Positions 7,302 through 18,070 of a DNA stretch of 27,977 nucleotides are shown here, one piece after another. The DNA is taken from NCBI GenBank assembly GCA_046262635.1, contig JBHEMK010000124.1, positions 1 to 27,977 of the forward strand, given 5' to 3'. The notes beneath the pieces were generated by a model. The model was not told where the DNA came from. It made no database searches and saw only the letters and a list, made by a program, of their open reading frames with translations. The stretch's first letter is position 1; each line of letters begins with the position of its first letter. The stretch is from JBHEMK01 sp046262635. GTDB taxonomy: Bacteria; Actinomycetota; Thermoleophilia; Gaiellales; Gaiellaceae. Made by a program: the position numbers and the translations under genes.

Positions 7302-8069
7302 CTACGACGCGCCCGGGAGGCGTCCTCCTCTCTGGCACTCCGGGCACCAGTACGCGGTGCGGGCCTGCTCCCCCTGGCCGTACGAGCGGATCGCGAAGCC
7401 GCAGCGCGGGCACGGGCGACCCGCGCGGCGGTAGATCCGGCGCGGGGGCCGCGCCCCACCGACGGCGGTGCGCATCCGGCGGTGCGCCGACTCGAGCGTC
7501 GCCCGCAGCTCCTCGTCCCGCACCTCGGCGAGGGCTCGCCAGGGCGAGAGCCGCGCCTCCCAGAGGCACTCCGCTTTCCACATGTTGCCGATGCCGGCAA
7601 CGAGCCGCTGGTCGAGCAGAGCCTCGCCGACCTGTCTGGCCTGGCCGGCTCGGCGCAACCCGGACAGCATGCCGTCGAGGTCGGGCGGATCGGCGAGGAT
7701 GTCCGGGCCGAGCCGGCCGAGCCCCGCGCCGCCCCGCTGCAGGTCCAGCACCGGCCCGTGCCAGAGCACCGCCTCGTGCGCCTGGCCGCGCAGGACGAGC
7801 CAGGGGCTGCCCGTGCGCCGTGCGGCGCCGAGCGGCCCGATGCGCCACCGTCCGGTCATCCGCAGGTGACTGCGCAGGACGAGCCCGCCCTCGAAGCGCA
7901 GCAGGAGGTTCTTCCCCACCGCGTCGACCGATTCAAGCAGCAGTCCGTCGAGACGCTCGACGAGCCCCTTGCCCGCGGCTCGCGGGTGCGGGGTCTCTAC
8001 CTCCACCCGCTGGCCGGTCAGGACCTGTAATTTCTTCGCCGCGCGGTGGAGCGAATCGCCCTCGGGCAC
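7302..8069 (-). CDS. nei: Fpg/Nei-family DNA glycosylase/AP lyase
   Basis: 255 residues from GTG 8069, beginning M-P-E-G-D. In this family P2 is the catalytic nucleophile after Met removal and E3 the general acid, which fixes the start. K53 (VGKNLLLRF) is the conserved lysine and HLRMTGRW (68-75) a conserved DNA-contact segment. The helix-two-turn-helix is LVAGIGNMWKAECLW (156-170), with N162. The C-terminal zinc finger uses C220, C223, C242 and C245, with R237 in the hairpin that inserts at the lesion. It removes oxidised bases and nicks at the abasic site. PEGDS and the finger suggest an endonuclease-VIII/Nei2 type rather than MutM. It is divergent from the B12-binding regulator, and TACGCT six bases before the GTG suggests a leaderless transcript shared with the unknown gene downstream. 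In mycobacteria nei lies beside lhr; here lhr is about 3.5 kb away. Confidence 0.95.
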   Translation of the reverse strand: MPEGDSLHRAAKKLQVLTGQRVEVETPHPRAAGKGLVERLDGLLLESVDAVGKNLLLRFEGGLVLRSHLRMTGRWRIGPLGAARRTGSPWLVLRGQAHEAVLWHGPVLDLQRGGAGLGRLGPDILADPPDLDGMLSGLRRAGQARQVGEALLDQRLVAGIGNMWKAECLWEARLSPWRALAEVRDEELRATLESAHRRMRTAVGGARPPRRIYRRAGRPCPRCGFAIRSYGQGEQARTAYWCPECQRGGRLPGAS

Positions 8070-8075
8070 CCGGGC

Positions 8076-8081
8076 AGCGTA
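8076..8081 (-). promoter_or_regulatory. Leaderless -10 element, nei
   Basis: Minus-strand TACGCT, six bases before the nei GTG at 8069. It lies back to back with the plus-strand element at 8092-8097 in a 37-base divergent gap. Confidence 0.5.
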
Positions 8082-8091
8082 GCGGTGCTCG

Positions 8092-8097
8092 TATGAT
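8092..8097 (+). promoter_or_regulatory. Leaderless -10 element, MerR/B12 regulator gene
   Basis: TATGAT, close to the consensus -10, ending nine bases before the GTG at 8107. The gap leaves no room for a ribosome binding site. The two divergent promoters overlap so closely that the regulator could control both, which is inference. Confidence 0.55.
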
Positions 8098-8106
8098 CCA
8101 GGCCGG

Positions 8107-8976
8107 GTGAGAATCGAGCTGACGCGCGGACTCAACATCGCCGCGCTCGCCCAGCGGACGGGCGTTCCCCCGGACACGCTGCGCAAGTGGGAGCAGCGCT
8201 ACGGGATCCTGCGGCCGGAGCGCACAGCGGGCGGCCAGCGCCGCTACAGCGAGCGCGACGTCGCGCGGGTCGAATGGTTGCGGGCACGGCTGGACGAGGG
8301 CTACCGGATCGGCGCGGCGGCGGCGCTCCTCGGCCGGGCGGACTCGCCCGCGGCGGGCACGACCGGAGAGCACGTCGTGGCGATCCTCGATGCGGCCGAA
8401 CGGGACGACGTCGCGCAGATCGGCCTGCGGCTCGACCAGGCCTTCGCCCTCCATCCGCTCGAAGCCGTGCTGATGGAGATCGTCCACCCGGTGCTCTTGA
8501 ACCTCGGCGAGCGGTGGGCCGCAGGGAAGGTCAACGTGGCGCAGGAACACCTCGTCAGCGAGGCCCTGCGCGCCCGGCTCGGGCACCTGCTCGGCGACGG
8601 GAGCGGCGGCCCGCGCGGGTCGGTCGTGCTGGCCTGCGCACCCGGCGAACGGCACGAGCTCGGCCTGATGACGCTCGCGATCGCACTCCGCAACGACGGC
8701 TGGCAGGTCGCCTACGTCGGCGCCGACACGCCGTTCAGCGAGGCGCTCGAGCTCGCCCACCGCGTGGAAGCGTCGATCCTCGGCATCTCCCTCGCGCTGA
8801 CGGAGCGGGCGCGCGAGCTGGAGCGGGCGCTGCAGGAGTCGGGCTCGCCGAACGGCGTCCGGCTCGTCCTCGGTGGCGCCGCCGCGTCGAAGGAGCTCGC
8901 GGACCGCGTCGGCGGCCGCTACCCCCACGGTGACCTCAGGGCAACCGTGCAGTCATTGCGCCGGCTCGCGCCGTAG
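8107..8976 (+). CDS. MerR-type regulator with cobalamin-binding (CarH/LitR-like) domain
   Basis: 289 residues. The N-terminal MerR winged helix (about 8-75) carries IAALAQRTGVPPDTLRKWEQ and the wing RPERTAGGQRRYSERDV. A helical B12-binding cap at about 88-165 contains W137-x9-E147-H148 (WAAGKVNVAQEH), the Wx9EH signature of CarH/LitR adenosylcobalamin photoreceptors. A Rossmann-like cobalamin domain (about 172-289) has E181-x-H183-xx-G186 (ERHELG), where H183 should be the lower cobalt ligand. In studied CarH proteins the dark tetramer represses carotenoid genes and light breaks it apart. The residue after W137 is Ala, not the His that forms the light-state ligand in Thermus CarH (from memory), so the response may differ. 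No carotenoid gene is in the window. The nearest targets are nei and itself. Confidence 0.92.
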   Translation: MRIELTRGLNIAALAQRTGVPPDTLRKWEQRYGILRPERTAGGQRRYSERDVARVEWLRARLDEGYRIGAAAALLGRADSPAAGTTGEHVVAILDAAERDDVAQIGLRLDQAFALHPLEAVLMEIVHPVLLNLGERWAAGKVNVAQEHLVSEALRARLGHLLGDGSGGPRGSVVLACAPGERHELGLMTLAIALRNDGWQVAYVGADTPFSEALELAHRVEASILGISLALTERARELERALQESGSPNGVRLVLGGAAASKELADRVGGRYPHGDLRATVQSLRRLAP

Positions 8977-8979
8977 TCT
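8974..8979 (+). promoter_or_regulatory. Leaderless -10 element, nitronate monooxygenase gene
   Basis: TAGTCT, six bases before the ATG at 8986. Its first three bases are the TAG stop codon of the preceding regulator gene. Confidence 0.5.
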
Positions 8980-8985
8980 CCGCCG

Positions 8986-10005
8986 ATGGACTGGCCGCGA
9001 ACGGCTCTGACCGAGCTGCTCGGAATTCGTTTCCCGATCGTGCAGGCGCCGATGGCGAACGGGCCTTCGACGCCCGAGCTCGCCGCCGCCGTCTCGGCAG
9101 CCGGCGCCCTCGGCTCGATCGCCGGCGCGCCGTTGGCGCCCGAGGCGCTGCGAGCGGAGATACGCGCGGTCCGGTCACTGACCGGGCGCCCCTTCGCCGT
9201 CAACCTGTTCGCACCGCTCCCTCCGGCCGCCCCGGCGCCGGGTGCGGTCGAGGCCGTGCATGCCTTCCTGGCACCTCACCGCGAGCGGCTCGGGCTGCCC
9301 GTCCCGGCGCCGCCGCCGGCACGCGCCTGGGGGTTCGCGGACCAGCTCGGGGTCGTCCTCGAGGAGGAGGTCCCGGTCCTCAGCTTCACGTTCGGAATCC
9401 CGCCGCTCGCTGCAGTCCGCGACGCGGTCGTCCTTGGCACCGCGACCACGCCCGAGGAGGCGGTGGAGCTCGAGTCCGCGGGCATCGACGTCGTCGTGGC
9501 ACAGGGTGCAGAGGCCGGCGGCCACCGCGGAACCTTCATCGGCTCGTTCGAGGCCGGCCTCGTCGGGAGTGCCGTGCTCGTGCCGCAGGTCGTCGCTGCG
9601 GTCTCCGTGCCGGTGCTGGCCGCGGGAGGGATTGTCGACGGCCGCGGAATCGCGGCCGCGCTCGTGCTCGGCGCGGAGGGCGTCCAGCTCGGCACCGCCT
9701 TCCTCTATGCCGAGGAGTCCGGCGCGTCCAAGGCGTGGCGCCGGGCGTTGCGCGAGCTGCCCACGGCCGTCTCCCGCCACTACAGCGGCCGGCCGGGTCG
9801 TGCCGCGCGCACACCGTTCCTGGCCGCACTCGAGGCGATCGAGCCGGTGCCGTTTCCGCTCAACAGCGCGCTGCTCGCCGACCTGCGCGATCACGACGGC
9901 TACGGCTTCTACCTCGGCGGAGAGGGGGCGCCGCTCGCGCGGGAGCTGCCGGCGGCCGAGCTCGTCGCGACCCTCGCCGCGGAGACGGAGGCGGCCCTGC
10001 GGTGA
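8986..10005 (+). CDS. Nitronate monooxygenase (2-nitropropane dioxygenase family)
   Basis: 339 residues, a complete FMN-dependent TIM barrel. Near the N-terminus is GIRFPIVQAPMANGPSTPEL, typical of the family's substrate/flavin loop. The catalytic-histidine motif is AQGAEAGGHRGTF with H180, and the phosphate-binding strand is VLAAGGIVDGRGIAAALVLG followed by GVQLGTAFL. These enzymes oxidise alkyl nitronates such as the toxin propionate-3-nitronate to carbonyl compounds and nitrite. Related barrels act as enoyl reductases in fatty-acid synthesis, but the AGGHRG motif favours the monooxygenase. Cytosolic. The stop codon overlaps the GTG of the following hydrolase (GTGA), so the two are translationally coupled and may act in one detoxification route. 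Confidence 0.9.
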   Translation: MDWPRTALTELLGIRFPIVQAPMANGPSTPELAAAVSAAGALGSIAGAPLAPEALRAEIRAVRSLTGRPFAVNLFAPLPPAAPAPGAVEAVHAFLAPHRERLGLPVPAPPPARAWGFADQLGVVLEEEVPVLSFTFGIPPLAAVRDAVVLGTATTPEEAVELESAGIDVVVAQGAEAGGHRGTFIGSFEAGLVGSAVLVPQVVAAVSVPVLAAGGIVDGRGIAAALVLGAEGVQLGTAFLYAEESGASKAWRRALRELPTAVSRHYSGRPGRAARTPFLAALEAIEPVPFPLNSALLADLRDHDGYGFYLGGEGAPLARELPAAELVATLAAETEAALR

Positions 10006-10700
10006 GCTTGTGGGTGCGTGCCACCGGATCCGGCCCGCCGCTCGTCTGCGTCCACGGGCTCGGCGTGTCGAGCCGCTACTTCGCGCCGCTGATGCGCGAG
10101 CTCGCGGGGGACTTCAGGATGCTCGCCCCCGACCTGCCCGGCTACGGCCGAACGGCGAAGCCGCGGCGTCCGCTCGGGATCGACGGGCTCGCGGAGGCGC
10201 TGGGCGACTGGCTCGAGGTCCAGCGGCTCGGCCCGGTGCCGCTGCTCGCGAACTCGATGGGCTGCCAGATCGTGACCGAGCTCGTGGCCCGCGAGCCGCA
10301 GCGGGCCGGCCGCCTGATCCTCGTCGGGCCCACCGTCGACCCACGCCTGCGGGGCAATCTCGTCCGCTTCGCGCTGCGTGACAGCCTCCGCGAGCCGCCC
10401 GCGGTGCTTTGGATCGTGCTCACGGACGACTTGCGCTTCGGACTCGCGCGGCTCCTCACGACCATCGGGTTCCTGCTGGCCGACCGGATCGAGGAGCGAC
10501 TGCCCCGAATCGACGCGCCGGCGCTCGTCATCCACGGCGGCCGCGACGGTTTCGTGTCGCTGCCCTGGTCGGAGCGGGTCGCCGCGCTGCTACCCGCGGG
10601 TCGGCTCGCCGTCGTCGCCGACGGCGCCCACGCCGTCCACTACTCCCGGCCGGCCGAGGTCGCCGCGCTCGTTCGCGCCTTCCTCGCCGAGGAACGCTAG
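10002..10700 (+). CDS. Alpha/beta-hydrolase, coupled to nitronate monooxygenase
   Basis: 232 residues from a GTG overlapping the previous stop (GTGA). It has an alpha/beta-hydrolase fold: oxyanion region VCVHGLG at about 16-22, and nucleophile S in LLANSMGCQ, where the first glycine of the usual GxSxG is Ala. The acid Asp is in IHGGRDGFVS and the His in DGAHAVHYSRPAEV. All three catalytic residues are thus present. It is short for the family, with a modest lid between about 105 and 165. Substrate unknown; ester or C-C bond hydrolysis are both possible. The 3' end of the gene overlaps, tail to tail, 111 bases of the next gene on the opposite strand. Confidence 0.88.
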   Translation: MSLWVRATGSGPPLVCVHGLGVSSRYFAPLMRELAGDFRMLAPDLPGYGRTAKPRRPLGIDGLAEALGDWLEVQRLGPVPLLANSMGCQIVTELVAREPQRAGRLILVGPTVDPRLRGNLVRFALRDSLREPPAVLWIVLTDDLRFGLARLLTTIGFLLADRIEERLPRIDAPALVIHGGRDGFVSLPWSERVAALLPAGRLAVVADGAHAVHYSRPAEVAALVRAFLAEER

Positions 10701-11390
10701 GAGCGCCGCGCACAGCTCCTCGGGCGCCTCGAACATCGGGACGTGGCCGGCGCGCTCGATCACGACGAGACGGGCACCCGGGATCGCGTCGCGCCAGGCC
10801 GGCGCGAGACGCACGGGCACGAGCGCGTCCCTGCCGCCCCAGACGACGAGCGTCGGCACCGCGATCCGCCCGAGCTCGACCGTCAGGTCGACGGCGACGG
10901 CGTGCGCGAGCCCGCGCAGCAGGCTCACGGAACCCCAGCGCAGCGCGTCGCCGAGGAGCACCGGCAGGAAGCGGGGCGTTGCCGTCCGGAGCGAGAGGGC
11001 AAGGGCGATCGCCTCGCGCGGTGTGCCCCAGCCGGTCGGGACGCCGACCGGGTCGAGGAGCACCAGCCGGTCGACGGCGTCCGGCCGGCTCGACACGAGC
11101 TGCACGGCGAACAGGCCGCCGAGGGAGTGCCCGACGAGCGTCGGCTGCACGAGGGCCGCCTCGTCGAGCCAGCGGCCGAGCCAGCCCGCCGCGTCGGCGG
11201 GGCCGAAGCGCGGGATCACGGAGAACCGCGGCAGATCGAGGAGGTGCAGCTCGAACTGCTCCGCGATCCGCGGCAACACGGGCAGCCACCAGCGCCAGGA
11301 GCCCGAGAGTCCGGCGACGCAGACAAGCGGCGGACCCCGGCCCTCGACGCGCCAGCGCACCGCCCGGCCGCCGACGACCACCTCGCGCAT
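10590..11390 (-). CDS. Alpha/beta-hydrolase
   Basis: 266 residues from the ATG at 11390 (MREVVVGGRAVRWRVEGRGP), preceded by GGGGGTGGAG. A longer reading to 11471 would start inside the hairpin region and is less likely. It has HG-type oxyanion sequence VCVAGLSGS, nucleophile in LVGHSLGGLFA, acid in WGGRDALVP and histidine in RAGHVPMFEAPEE, so the triad is complete. The fold resembles esterases, haloperoxidase-like and meta-cleavage hydrolases; the substrate cannot be told. The C-terminal 35 residues after LLAFLGEEG are Gly/Asp-rich, look non-homologous and are encoded antisense to the end of the neighbouring hydrolase gene. The functional protein may have ended earlier and the gene has probably extended into its neighbour. 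It is not in an operon with lhr, from which a strong hairpin separates it. Confidence 0.88.
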   Translation of the reverse strand: MREVVVGGRAVRWRVEGRGPPLVCVAGLSGSWRWWLPVLPRIAEQFELHLLDLPRFSVIPRFGPADAAGWLGRWLDEAALVQPTLVGHSLGGLFAVQLVSSRPDAVDRLVLLDPVGVPTGWGTPREAIALALSLRTATPRFLPVLLGDALRWGSVSLLRGLAHAVAVDLTVELGRIAVPTLVVWGGRDALVPVRLAPAWRDAIPGARLVVIERAGHVPMFEAPEELCAALLAFLGEEGANERGDLGRPGVVDGVGAVGDDGEPTRG

Positions 11391-11436
11391 CTCCACCCCC
11401 TGACCGTACTGGGCGGCGGCCTCTGGCGGCACGAGG

Positions 11437-11467
11437 CGCTCCGCCCCGCCGGCGGCGGGGCGGAGCG
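11437..11467 (-). terminator. Strong hairpin downstream of lhr
   Basis: A perfect 14-base inverted repeat with a 3-base loop: CGCTCCGCCCCGCC at 11437-11450, GGC, then its exact complement at 11454-11467. It lies about 90 bases beyond the lhr stop on the minus strand and ahead of the hydrolase start. There is no T-run on either side, as is common for terminators in high-GC actinobacteria. Confidence 0.6.
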
Positions 11468-11557
11468 ACAACCGACCAGCTCCCGGCCCGTTGGGTCGAG
11501 CGGGTCAAGCACGCGCGCTCGCGCGGCGGTCTCCGCGCGCACTGCGCAGGGACGGGA

Positions 11558-15817
<4,260 letters not shown>

Positions 15818-15823
15818 CCGAGC

Positions 15824-15829
15824 AGAGTA
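15824..15829 (-). promoter_or_regulatory. Leaderless -10 element, lhr
   Basis: Minus-strand TACTCT, six bases before the lhr GTG at 15817, with no Shine-Dalgarno. Confidence 0.5.
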
Positions 15830-16033
15830 CCGGCGAGGAGCCGCACGACCTCCGGACCGAGCTCTTCGGGATCGGGGTCAATGAGGTGCAGGCGCTGCCG
15901 CGAACGCGGTGCCCGGCGGCACGACGACCGGTGCGGGCGGCTCGCGGCGGCGCTCCGCGGCGGGCTCGACGCCGGGAAGCTTGCCGGAACCCGCGCCCTC
16001 GGGCTCGACCTCGCCAAGACCTCTCCGAGGAGG
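15830..16033. other. Divergent gap between lhr and LLM gene, no gene seen
   Basis: About 200 bases between the two putative -10 elements. Frames are open on both strands, but none has a fitting start and stop or a familiar motif. I see no operator or riboswitch I can name. Confidence 0.4.
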
Positions 16034-16039
16034 CATGCT
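16034..16039 (+). promoter_or_regulatory. Possible leaderless -10 element, LLM oxidoreductase gene
   Basis: CATGCT, a weaker match to TAnnnT, six bases before the GTG at 16046. The spacing agrees with the other starts in the window. GAGGAGG lies just upstream at about 16027-16033, too far from the GTG to be a normal ribosome binding site. Confidence 0.35.
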
Positions 16040-16045
16040 GGGCCG

Positions 16046-17029
16046 GTGCTCAAACTCAGCGTCCTCGACCAGTCGCCCGTGTCGGAGGGCTCGAGCGGCG
16101 CGGAGGCGCTGAGGCGCACGATCGACCTGGCGCGCCTCGTAGACGGGCTCGGTTACGAGCGCTACTGGGTCGCGGAGCACCACGGCACGCCGATGCTCGC
16201 GGGCACGAGCCCCGAGGCTCTCGTCCCTGCGATCGCGGCCGCGACGGCGCGCCTGCGCGTCGGCAGCGGCGGCGTGATGCTGCCGCACTACAGCCCGTTC
16301 AAGGTTGCCGAGATCTTCAGCGTGCTCAGCGGCCTCTTTCCCGGGCGGGTCGACCTGGGGCTCGGCCGGGCGCCCGGAACCGACCGCGAGACGACTGTCG
16401 CGCTGCAGCGCGACCGGAGCCGGCCGCTCCTCGACGATTTCCCGCAGCAACTCGCCGAGCTGCTCGGCTACCTGAACGGCACCCTGCCGCCCAATCATCC
16501 CTTCGCACGGCTGGCGGCGCTGCCAGGCCGGCCCGAGCGGCCCGAGCTCTGGCTGCTCGGCTCCTCGCCGCAGAGCGCCGTCTGGGCGGCCCAGCTCGGA
16601 CTGAGCTACGCATTCGCGGACTTCATCAACCCGACGGGGGCCGAGCACGCGCAGCTCTACCGGGCCCGGTTTGCCCCGTCCGCCGAACTCGTTCAACCCC
16701 GGGTCGCGGTGGCCCTCGCCGCGATCTGCGCGGAGACCGACGAGCAGGCCGAGCAGCTCGCGGCGAGCGGACGGATGGTCTTCTCGCTCTTCCGTTCCGG
16801 CCGGCTCATCCAGGTCCCGCCGGTCGAGAAGGCCCTGCGCTTCCTCGCCTCGGGAGACGCGCCCCCGTCGGGGCGCCGGGCGATCGTCGGCTCCCCCGAA
16901 ACCGTCCGCGCGGGCATCGAGGAGATCGCGGGCGCCTACGGCGCCGAGGAGGCGATCGTCGTCACGATCACGTACGACCATGCGGCCCGGCGCCGCTCGT
17001 ACGAGCTGCTCGCCGAGGCCTTCGGCTAG
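16046..17029 (+). CDS. LLM-class flavin-dependent oxidoreductase (luciferase-like)
   Basis: 327 residues from GTG 16046 (MLKLSVLDQSPVSEG). This N-terminus, with YERYWVAEHHGTPMLAGTSP and RLRVGSGGVMLPHYSPFKVA, is characteristic of the single-component luciferase-like monooxygenases of the YhbW/MsnO8 type. GLFPGRVDLGLGRAPGTD follows at about 95-112. The C-terminal region IVGSPETVRAGIEEIAGAYG is the usual barrel-closing helix. FMN or F420 binding is possible; the short 'bacterial luciferase-like' form usually uses FMN. Substrate unknown. The gene ends 47 bases before the broken glutaredoxin-like gene, which could be co-transcribed. Complete, with no internal oddity. Confidence 0.93.
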   Translation: MLKLSVLDQSPVSEGSSGAEALRRTIDLARLVDGLGYERYWVAEHHGTPMLAGTSPEALVPAIAAATARLRVGSGGVMLPHYSPFKVAEIFSVLSGLFPGRVDLGLGRAPGTDRETTVALQRDRSRPLLDDFPQQLAELLGYLNGTLPPNHPFARLAALPGRPERPELWLLGSSPQSAVWAAQLGLSYAFADFINPTGAEHAQLYRARFAPSAELVQPRVAVALAAICAETDEQAEQLAASGRMVFSLFRSGRLIQVPPVEKALRFLASGDAPPSGRRAIVGSPETVRAGIEEIAGAYGAEEAIVVTITYDHAARRRSYELLAEAFG

Positions 17030-17076
17030 AGGGGGATGCTCCGTTTCGCGGGGCGGCGCGTGGCACACGAGGCGCG

Positions 17077-17328
17077 ATGGAGCTCTACCAGACCGAGTGG
17101 TGTCCGCAGTCGCACAGGGTGCACCAGCGCCTGAGCTCGGCCTCGATTTTCGCACGCGGCAGGTGGGCGCCGAGCCGGAGGGCCGCGATCACCGGCTGCG
17201 GATCGCGGGAACGACGGAGATCCCCGTGCTGCTGCCGGACGGCGCAAACGCTCTGCGGCGAGGAGGAGATCCTCGAGTACCTCTTCGCTGATCGGCGGAC
17301 CCGAGACGCACCGGGCGAACTCGTGTGA
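17077..17328 (+). pseudogene. Glutaredoxin/GST-N-like protein with two compensating frameshifts
   Basis: The frame from ATG 17077 to TGA 17326-17328 is open (83 codons), but only its ends make sense. MELYQTEWCPQSHRVHQRL (1-19) is a thioredoxin-fold start with a CPQS active site, and CGEEEILEYLFADR near the end is the typical last helix. The middle is arginine/serine-rich nonsense. In another plus frame the same DNA (about 17137-17250) reads GLDFRTRQVGAEPEG then TTEIPVLLPDGA, containing the conserved cis-proline strand TEIPVLLPDG. So one indel near 17135 and a compensating one near 17250 scramble residues 20-57. Restored, it would be a small glutaredoxin or GST-N-terminal-domain protein with one active-site cysteine. 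The 30 bases in between carry no clue to which base changed. Sequencing error or real mutation are both possible. Confidence 0.7.
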
Positions 17329-17489
17329 CGAGGCGAAATTCTCCGCAGCCCGATGTGAAATGACAGGTGTTCAGGCGGCGGCAGCCTCCAGGTTTACGTG
17401 GTGTCCCGGGCCGAACGGCCTCGACGGACGACGCCCGATCTTCGCCCATTTTCATCCCAGCGCATAGCCGCGGCGGCGATGGTTGCGAG
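17329..17489. other. Intergenic stretch with a short hairpin
   Basis: About 160 bases with lower GC than the genes. GGCCG-AA-CGGCC near 17410 can form a short stem. No coding sequence recognised. It is a plausible region for termination of the LLM unit and for upstream control of the HhH-GPD gene. Confidence 0.35.
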
Positions 17490-17495
17490 TACCAT
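17490..17495 (+). promoter_or_regulatory. Leaderless -10 element, HhH-GPD gene
   Basis: TACCAT, eight bases before the GTG at 17504. It supports that GTG over the upstream in-frame start at 17483. Confidence 0.45.
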
Positions 17496-17503
17496 TGGCG
17501 AGC

Positions 17504-18070
17504 GTGGCGACCACCCGCCCCGACCGGCTCCATTTCACCGAGGACGACGCCGCGAACGAGCTGATCGCGCGCGAGCCGCTCGCGCTGCTGATCGGCTTCG
17601 CCCTCGACCAGCAGGTGACGGTGCCGACGGCCTTCCAGGGCCCGCTGAAGCTGAAGCGGCGGCTCGGGACACTCGACGCGAGGACGCTCGCGGAGACCGC
17701 CCCCGCGAGGCTCGACGAGGTGTTCCGCGAGAAGCCGGCAATCCACCGCTTCCCGGGCGCGATGGCCTCGCGCGTGCAGGAGCTCGCCGCGGCCGTCGTC
17801 GACGAGTACGGCGGCGAGGCCGAACGGCTCTGGACCGAGGCGGGAGACGGCGCCGACCTGAAGCGGCGAATCGCCGCACTGCCGGGATTCGGCGAGATGA
17901 AGGTCACGGCCCTGGCAGCGGTGCTCGCCAAGCGCTTCGGCGTCGAAGCCGCGCAGGACCTCCTCCCCGACCATCCGACACTCGGCGACGTCGACTCTCC
18001 GGAGGCGCTGGCCTCCTACCAGGAGGCCAAGCGCGCCCACAAGGCAGCGCAGAGGGCGAAGCGCGGCTGA
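17504..18070 (+). CDS. HhH-GPD-family base-excision-repair-like protein
   Basis: 188 residues from GTG 17504 (MATTRPDRLHFTEDDAANEL). The helix-hairpin-helix is LPGFGEMKV at 126-134 with following helix TALAAVLAKRFG. LLIGFALDQQVTVPTAFQGP (29-48) is the first core helix with the Q-Q-V seen in HhH-GPD glycosylases. There are no cysteines for an iron-sulfur cluster. The length and overall sequence fit the actinobacterial 'uncharacterised HhH-GPD family protein' group (TIGR03252, from memory), whose substrate is unknown. The catalytic Asp and its context are not the standard VDxHVxR; D156 or D162/D164 in DHPTLGDVDSPEAL are candidates. The C-terminus is lysine-rich. Its TGA overlaps the presumed CTG start of the PLD-like gene, so the two are translationally coupled. 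Confidence 0.9.
   Translation: MATTRPDRLHFTEDDAANELIAREPLALLIGFALDQQVTVPTAFQGPLKLKRRLGTLDARTLAETAPARLDEVFREKPAIHRFPGAMASRVQELAAAVVDEYGGEAERLWTEAGDGADLKRRIAALPGFGEMKVTALAAVLAKRFGVEAAQDLLPDHPTLGDVDSPEALASYQEAKRAHKAAQRAKRG

Noticed and set aside
6059..7600. Longer form (513 codons) of the unknown gene downstream of nei
   Set aside because: The first 103 codons are arginine/serine-rich and overlap nei in another frame; the ATG at 7291 has a strong ribosome binding site.
7302..8186. Longer form of nei starting upstream of 8069
   Set aside because: The family requires proline as residue 2 and MPEGD starts exactly at the GTG at 8069; the extension overlaps the divergent gene.
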